Shown piece by piece: positions 58,191-64,000 of a stretch of 64,000 nt of DNA. The notes under the pieces are model-generated. The model saw nothing but the letters and a program-made list of their open reading frames with translations, searched no databases and was not told the DNA's origin. Where the stretch lies: contig ML978125.1 of NCBI GenBank assembly GCA_010015805.1, positions 2,108,001 to 2,172,000 on the forward strand. Reading direction: 5' to 3'. Origin of the DNA: Rhizodiscina lignyota. Taxonomy: Eukaryota; Ascomycota; Dothideomycetes; Aulographales; Rhizodiscinaceae. The stretch's first letter is position 1; every line of letters begins with the position of its first letter. The position numbers and the translations under genes were made by a program.

Positions 58191-59237
58191 TCAGCTACTA
58201 CCCCTTGGCCTTCCTCTCGGTCTACCTCTCGTGGCGCCTCTTCCACCCGGCGGATTGCCTTGTCCATGTCCGTTCCCCGTTCGCATTTGGTTCATTTGCG
58301 TATCGGCGGTTGTGAAGTGCGGCGCTGGAGCTGTGACGCTAGTTGCGTACAGTGGATGTGGCGCTGCAGTAGGAGTCTCCCACTTCACGCTGTGGAGGAG
58401 CGGATATAGTCCCTTTACGTCGTTAATCACTTGTCCTAACATGTTTGTTTGCCTCGCCATCTCGGCTGCTACCCATGCCTCGTGTCGCTCGCGCTTGACG
58501 CGGTTCTGGTCGTGGAATGTTGCAGACGTGGTGCGCCATCGCTCCTCGCGTTGATGGTACTCGGACGATGCTGTGCGCCGGCACGTTTCCACCCATTTGA
58601 TTTGCTTCGTGAGTTGTCTGATTTCTTTCTCCAAATCAAATGGGGCGGAAGGATCATCATCTTCTTCATCTGGAGCAGTTGGGTGCTCGCCGTCCTCGGG
58701 ATTTACAGCGAGGGCGGCATTGGCTTGCGCAGTAGCTGCAGCCGCAAGGTCAGGAGTCGATTGTTGGCCGTTCTGCTTCTGGCGTTTCGCGGAAGGAGTT
58801 GTGGTGTCTACTTCGCCAGCGTAGTCCATGTAGCGCTTGCCTTTGCTGACAGTGGATGCGCCAGTGGTGGTTGCAGGCGCGTCGAGTGGGTTTATTTTGA
58901 TGATTAGACGCGACTCGTCAGCGGTGCTTGCGTCGGAAATGGCAAGCGCGTACGATTGACGATCGCCAATTGTGAGCTTGAACTCGCCGGAGAGCTTGAT
59001 GGTCGCGTCGGACTGAGGCTTGAGGTTGTCGAGCATCTCCTTCAGAAGGTTGCGAATGCTGCGGCCGGCCTCGGTGACGACGTCCTGGTCTTTTTTCCAT
59101 GCTGATGCTGATGCTGTTGATGTTTCCCCGTCTGGAGCGTGGTCGGGAGCATTGCCGACATCATCGTTCGGAGTTTGATAGGTGTCCTCAGCTTCGGCGT
59201 CGCCGTCGCGAGAGGAGGGCTCGAATGGTGAATCCAT
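58191..59237 (-). CDS. AT-hook protein, function unknown
   Basis: Single-exon, 348-residue protein. The N-terminus is acidic and disordered. A folded-looking part (about 50-115) includes AGRSIRNLLKEMLDNLKPQS and SGEFKLTIGDRQSYALAISD. KRQKQNG is a basic nuclear-localisation-like motif. A helical segment FDLEKEIRQLTKQIKWVETC follows. The C-terminus GATRGRPRGRPRGSS has two overlapping RGRP cores, the AT-hook signature for minor-groove binding to AT-rich DNA. This suggests a nuclear DNA- or chromatin-associated role. I do not recognise a named ortholog. The start is an ATG in a frame with no earlier in-frame ATG. Confidence 0.72.
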   Translation of the reverse strand: MDSPFEPSSRDGDAEAEDTYQTPNDDVGNAPDHAPDGETSTASASAWKKDQDVVTEAGRSIRNLLKEMLDNLKPQSDATIKLSGEFKLTIGDRQSYALAISDASTADESRLIIKINPLDAPATTTGASTVSKGKRYMDYAGEVDTTTPSAKRQKQNGQQSTPDLAAAATAQANAALAVNPEDGEHPTAPDEEDDDPSAPFDLEKEIRQLTKQIKWVETCRRTASSEYHQREERWRTTSATFHDQNRVKRERHEAWVAAEMARQTNMLGQVINDVKGLYPLLHSVKWETPTAAPHPLYATSVTAPAPHFTTADTQMNQMRTGNGHGQGNPPGGRGATRGRPRGRPRGSS

Positions 59238-61263
59238 GGATGCGAGCGGAGATGCGTGACTTGCGATTGCGACCGGCCGATCTGGGTGGGTGCTGTTGAT
59301 TTAATACGTTGCTTATTGCGAGCGCGCTGAGACCAACCGAATGTAGCTGGGCGTGCTCCGGCGAACGAGAGGCCTATTCCCGATCAGGTGCCCCGAGCGA
59401 AGGATGGCATAATAGCATGGCTGGGAGCAGGGGGTAATATATAAATGCAGTTGGTAAGCTGCCGATTTGAGTGAGGGGTGGACGAAGCCTGGCGGACGAG
59501 CGTAGGTAACGTTAGCAACTAGCAAACAGCCACAACAGCCCAGTTCTCGCTAGTGCGCGGAGCGGAGAGGGACGGCAGTGCACGGCCCGTCCTTGGCGGA
59601 CATCACGTGACAACCATCAACTGCTGGGCGTATGGAGGGTCGGCGGGAGCCTTTGACGACGAGAACATATCGATGCTCATTTGCTGCCCATGACACACCG
59701 AGACACAGAAATAAATATAATGCTGTGCTCCGCAATTCGTACTTGTCCTATACCGGTGGATTTTTCAATCGTCCATTTTCAATCTTCGCATCTGTCCCGC
59801 TCCTAAATCGAAAACTTGGTCTTGTACGTAGAGCCCATTACTTGTTTGGTTGGAGGGACATCAAGGTTCTAGAGCAGATTACAAGAGCTAGGCCTACCTT
59901 GGTAATCCTCTTGTGTATCCTACTCAGCTCTTCACGAAAATAGCAGATGCCAGGTTCGAATATCGAAAAAAGAGAGATCAACCAACAGCCCGGTCCGCAA
60001 CTGACTGTATTGGAGTGCTCAGCTAGATCGGCTAGGAGTTACTGCAAGACGTAGAACCTCATTGGGTACCACGCGGGTGACAAAATAGCTGCGCCCGATC
60101 AATTGGAACGGCTGCAGTAAGAACAAGTTTGGCTCTTCAGCACGAGCAAGAGCATCTCTGAAAGCTCGATTACATATACCTAGAGCGTGTTTGTTGAAAG
60201 CACGTAGCTTTAGTGCGCATAACCCATATTAATTAAGGAGGGATGCGGTTCGACATATTGCAGCCGGGGCTCAACTATTTTATCACCCACCTGGGTACCT
60301 AGTTACCCATGTTCACGCTCCCACGTTTTCCTTGTCCAGGGAGGGCTAAAGCATGGGGCACGGTCGCGCCCATCACTGGTCGAGTGTTTCAACTCACCCG
60401 TTGTCTAAAGTGACGAATCTCTTAGAGCCTGCAAGTGCTCGTCGCGCAGGTTCCTGCTGGAAGCTTGCGGCGTGAACTGCGAAGTAGTGGAGACGCGAGA
60501 GGGAAGACAGCGCAGCCATTCGTTGAGAGCACAAGAAGCTGCAGGAATTGCAGCACACGAGCGATTGGCGATTGCTCGAACGTCCACCTTTATTGGGTCA
60601 CGGGCCATGGCCTCTCTCCTCGCACGGGGAACACGCTAGCTCCATGTACTATTTCCTCCTTGAAATCGCAACACCACTGCCCCTGGATCCTGGCGATCAC
60701 CCTGTCGCCAGCACTTTGTTGCGCGGTTCAATTCACGCTGTGCGACGCGTCAAATCCCTCTGCGTTTCTGCCAGTTGCAATGTGTGATCGCCTGACAGTA
60801 CGTACACGACTCCCAGTGGCCATACGAGCAGCTATTCTTAGTCACGACCAGCACCGCCTGCAGTAGACCTATACAAGACCCTGACATCTCACTGCAAGCC
60901 CTGTCTCCAGGGCTTCCACCCCGGCTTGCACGTTTAGTCTTTCTGCGAGGCAAAACTCCGTGCGATCAATCTATAACCCGGCCCTCTCCCCTCCTGAAAG
61001 TCTCCCATCGGCCTGAGTTCCTCCCCGGACCTCGACTCGATAGGGCGGCGCACGCTTCTCTGGAGAGTAGGAAGAGATAGCGAAACTACTTTTCTGCTTT
61101 CTAAGGACGTGTTCTCGGGGCAGGATCCAGGAGCTTCTGAACCCTCTCGATCCACTTTACACCTTACATTATTCCACGCTACGTACAGCACCCCTCATGA
61201 CATGCATAACGCTCGCTGTTTCCTACCAGTATCCTTTAGAACCATCGACCCCACGACGACATC
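59238..61263. other. 2-kb intergenic region with element D
   Basis: Lies upstream of both divergent genes. It contains element D (60070-60293). A phrase at 59948-59956, GGTTCGAAT, looks like a tRNA B box, but no acceptor or anticodon stem could be matched. No gene is supported. Confidence 0.5.
60070..60293 (-). mobile_element. MITE-like element, copy D
   Basis: 224 bases. The left end is CACGC then GGGTGACAAAATAGCTGCG; the right end, read inward, is CAGGT then GGGTGATAAAATAGTTGAG. The target duplication GGTAC lies at 60065-60069 and 60294-60298. The internal block AGAGCATCTCTGAAAGCTCG is nearly the same as in copy A, in the same orientation. Confidence 0.87.
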
Positions 61264-63771
61264 ATGGTTGCACGCGTCGAAGCAGAGGAAGTCTCGAGAA
61301 TGTACGAGTCTGATTCTGACAATGAAGTGGACACGGAAAGCATCAATATCGGTGCCCCTCCTGTGCATCCGATCCCGTCTATGCAAGGAGCCTTCGAGGA
61401 ATCCATCGTCGAATCCATAGAAGAGCAAAACGACCCCAAGATACCCGATGCGACCCTAGGCCCTAAGGCGCGACGCCAGAAGATGATCGAGCAGGACGAC
61501 TATGACGAGACATACAATGCACAGTGGCGGCGGAAACCACAGGCGAGATATCATCCCCTGTGGAAACTGATGGCACAGATATCCTTTGGCGTGCATCTGC
61601 TTCAGCAGAGACTAGCGAAATCGGATGAGGAAGTCGTCAAGATTTTGCAAAAGCATGTTGATGAAGTTGATACGCACCTTGAGAAGACCACGGAAGATTT
61701 CGACCTCGCGTATTTGGATATCAAGGAGCGAATAAATTATCTGAAACTGCCCCTCGAGCACGTCAACATCTTCGATATCATGCTTGATGACAAGCAGTTT
61801 CGCACATCCATCATCGAAGGCAACGAGAAGATAGAGAAGATATGCAATCGAACTGCCCGAGCTATGAACGATTCGCTGGTCGACGTCAGCAAAGGCATCG
61901 AAGCCGTCACGGAGCTGGCAACATATCTCAACGGAGTTCGTGAGAAGTGGGCAGACACTGAAAAGCAGACACAGGCAATATACAATGCAATGAGAGGAAA
62001 CGCAGAGGGCTGGTATCGTTGCTTTCGAGCTCTACAGGTCAAGGGCAACGACTTGGGCCTTGTTCTTGGGCAGCTCGGCAACATCTTGAATGAGATGTCT
62101 AAGCGGGCAGGCGTCGCGAGCAGGCGTGCGGTAAGCCGGCCTTGGAATCTATTTACGCGATTTCCAAAACTGACAATGTGAATATAGGCTCCTAGCCGTG
62201 GGTCAGATCGTCCCACGAGTCGTTCTGACTCTCCCGCAATTCCCACACCCAGTTCACGATACTCCTCCCTAAGAGTAAATACAGACAACAAGCCACTCCC
62301 GCGGCCGCCTCGATCCGGCTCTGAAACTCCTCTTCGCCTCGAAACACCAAGCGTCGTCTCTCCTAGGCCCTCATCACGAGCCCAATCTTCTCATTCGCAG
62401 CATTCACCCCATTCACCACACTCACCACACTCGTATTCTCCTCGAACGCACTCGCCGCTCGCACAATCACCGCAGACACATTCTCCTCTGGCTCAATCAC
62501 CGCGCGCACAATCGCCTGCTGCTCCGAAAGCCCGAGAGGCGGCGCCTTTTGAAGGCAAATTTGAGCAAGCTCGGGCTGCTCCCAAGCCGCCACTCAAGAA
62601 AGAGATCCTCAAGAAACAGCCCACACTGGACGAATCATCAGAAGATATATCAGCCCTCCCACAACGGCCTAGCATTGGCTTTTCAAGGCGAGGATCAGCG
62701 CTTAACAAGGATAGCAAGGAATCCGGTGTCAGACGATCTGGCTCTATCATTCGCCGGCTGAGAGCTGCAGGCTCAAAAGACGTCAAAGTTGGTACGCCAA
62801 TCAAAGAACAGCCCGGAAAGTATTTCCAGCAAAAGCACGAGAGGTCAATGACCTCTGACCTCGCTGACTTATTCCGCGTCGCCGGCGAATCTCCGCGCAA
62901 CTCGCGCGTGATTGTAGAGGTGGAGGAGAGCACAAGGCCGAGGAACAAGCTGCGAAAGAAGAGTGCCGACTTGGTCGGAGCTACTCTATCGCCCAAAAAG
63001 CCGAGCCAGCAGTTGAGCAAAGGAGTCGGGGCAAAATTAGCCCCCTCGCCGCTGGAACCTGCTGATTCTGCTTACTCCTCTGGCGAAGGCGAAGGCCACA
63101 AGGACACTGAGAGCTTGAACGAAGTTCACCGTGCCGACAGCAACGATCGCAACGGCATCGGCGGTCCTGTGCCGCAGCGAAAAGATTCCTTGCCCGTACA
63201 AGGCGCATCACCGACTCTAGCACGAGACATGTCACCTGTTCCACCCACATCGGTGTCGCCGACTCACCCTCCCAGAACTGCCTCGCCAAACCCACACTCT
63301 CTTCAGAACGGCTCTCCAAGACCTCATACGCCAACGACGAAATTTGGTCTTTTCCCACCCAGCAGACCCTTGACACCATCCGCGATGAGTGTACATTCAA
63401 GCGCCGGGGCATTGGAAGGGACCTCGAATCGTGAATCTCCTCTGCTAGCGAAGCAAAGGCAAAGGAATAGCAGTCTCTCGTACACCGCTTCAGTTGTGCG
63501 TGCTCCAGGGAGAAGTAGTGATGATGATAGCGCACCTGCGCCTGGAGTACCGCGGAACAAGAGGGGCAGTGGTGCCGCTATAAAGAGCGGTGTTGACGCC
63601 TATGCAGAGCCGAACGGAAGTGACAACAAGGAGAATAATGTGGGTGCACCAGTTTTGGGTGGGTTGGGCCGCAAGACGAGCCTGGCGAAGAAGAAGGGGA
63701 GTTTTGGGAGGTTGAGAGATTGGATGGGACGAAGAGGAAATTCAACTTCGTTGAGAGATGTTAGAGAGTGA
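61264..63771 (+). CDS. Large conserved-looking fungal protein, function unknown
   Basis: Exons 61264-62130 and 62188-63771 (intron 62131-62187) give 816 residues. Residues 1-60 are acidic. Residues about 85-285 are helical and coiled-coil rich (YHPLWKLMAQISFGVHLLQQ, EVVKILQKHVDEVDTHLEKT, VTELATYLNGVREKWADTEK), a compact domain I do not recognise. The remaining 530 are disordered, with tandem Ser-Pro units (HSPHSPHSPHS; HSPLAQSPQTHSPLAQSPRA), many SP/TP sites for proline-directed kinases and a basic C-terminal helix (SFGRLRDWMGRRGNSTS). This layout suits a phospho-regulated cortical or cytoskeletal scaffold, but that is inference. The internal ATG at 62848 opens the frame only late; the exon join at 62130/62188 is needed for the full protein. 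Confidence 0.82.
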
Positions 63772-64000
63772 GCCACGAACATCACTCGCGAATGCGTATC
63801 AGTTTTGCATGGCACGATTCCCCTTTCCCGGCGTTCTGGAGAACAAAATTGAGGAGCATTTAGCGAGCAGGCCTTGGATTGATGATGCTAGGAAAGCACT
63901 TTCGGCGTATCCAGCCTTCACGAACCTGTCATGAACCACACGAGACGTCCTTTCTGTATGTTTTGTCTCAAGGATTTTCCTTTCCTCTGCACTTCTGCTC

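Noticed and set aside
59940-59965. tRNA gene suggested by a B-box-like GGTTCGAAT
   Set aside because: No pairing acceptor stem, anticodon arm or A box could be placed upstream.

Overview
The window is nuclear DNA of a filamentous ascomycete (Pezizomycotina; Dothideomycetes is my best guess, not proven). The evidence is short GT..AG introns of about 47-130 bases, spliced single-copy eukaryotic genes on both strands, a divergent H2A/H2B pair, a fungal-type TAF1 with a C-terminal zinc knuckle, a Zn(II)2Cys6 regulator and a vacuolar-type TRP channel. I see no bacterial, viral or plasmid segment and no biosynthetic cluster.

Layout. 1-7 kb: histone H2A (cut by the window edge) and H2B from a shared promoter, then divergent ATG4 and SQS1. 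8-17.7 kb: SWI1, proteasomal RPT3 and linker histone H1. 19-33 kb: a PIP5-kinase (MSS4-like), TAF1, a secreted SGNH hydrolase and a bromodomain NuA4-type subunit. 33.7-39 kb: a small coiled-coil protein, a PrpF-family isomerase, mitochondrial MGE1 and RPB3. 39-44 kb: a 5.1-kb gene-free stretch before a small Zn(II)2Cys6 factor. 46-55 kb: aldose 1-epimerase, D-serine dehydratase and a TRP channel followed by a decayed piece of a second channel copy. 56-64 kb: an unknown protein with a C-terminal hydrophobic segment, a doubtful repeat ORF, an AT-hook protein and a large unknown fungal protein. Many of these genes serve chromatin and Pol II transcription (H2A, H2B, H1, SWI1, TAF1, bromodomain protein, RPB3), but nothing shows that they are co-regulated as a cluster.

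The least ordinary feature is a family of five short non-autonomous elements (224-284 bases). They share terminal inverted repeats built on GGGTGACAAAATAGTTGAG and are flanked by 5-base target duplications (6 in one copy). One lies inside an intron of the TRP channel, one in the shared upstream region of the PrpF and MGE1 genes, and one upstream of RPB3. No transposase is present in the window, so they must be mobilised in trans or be relics.

Gene models were built by reading splice sites and matching protein families from memory. No search or alignment program was run. Exon boundaries are exact to the base where the reading frame forces them, but none is confirmed by transcripts.
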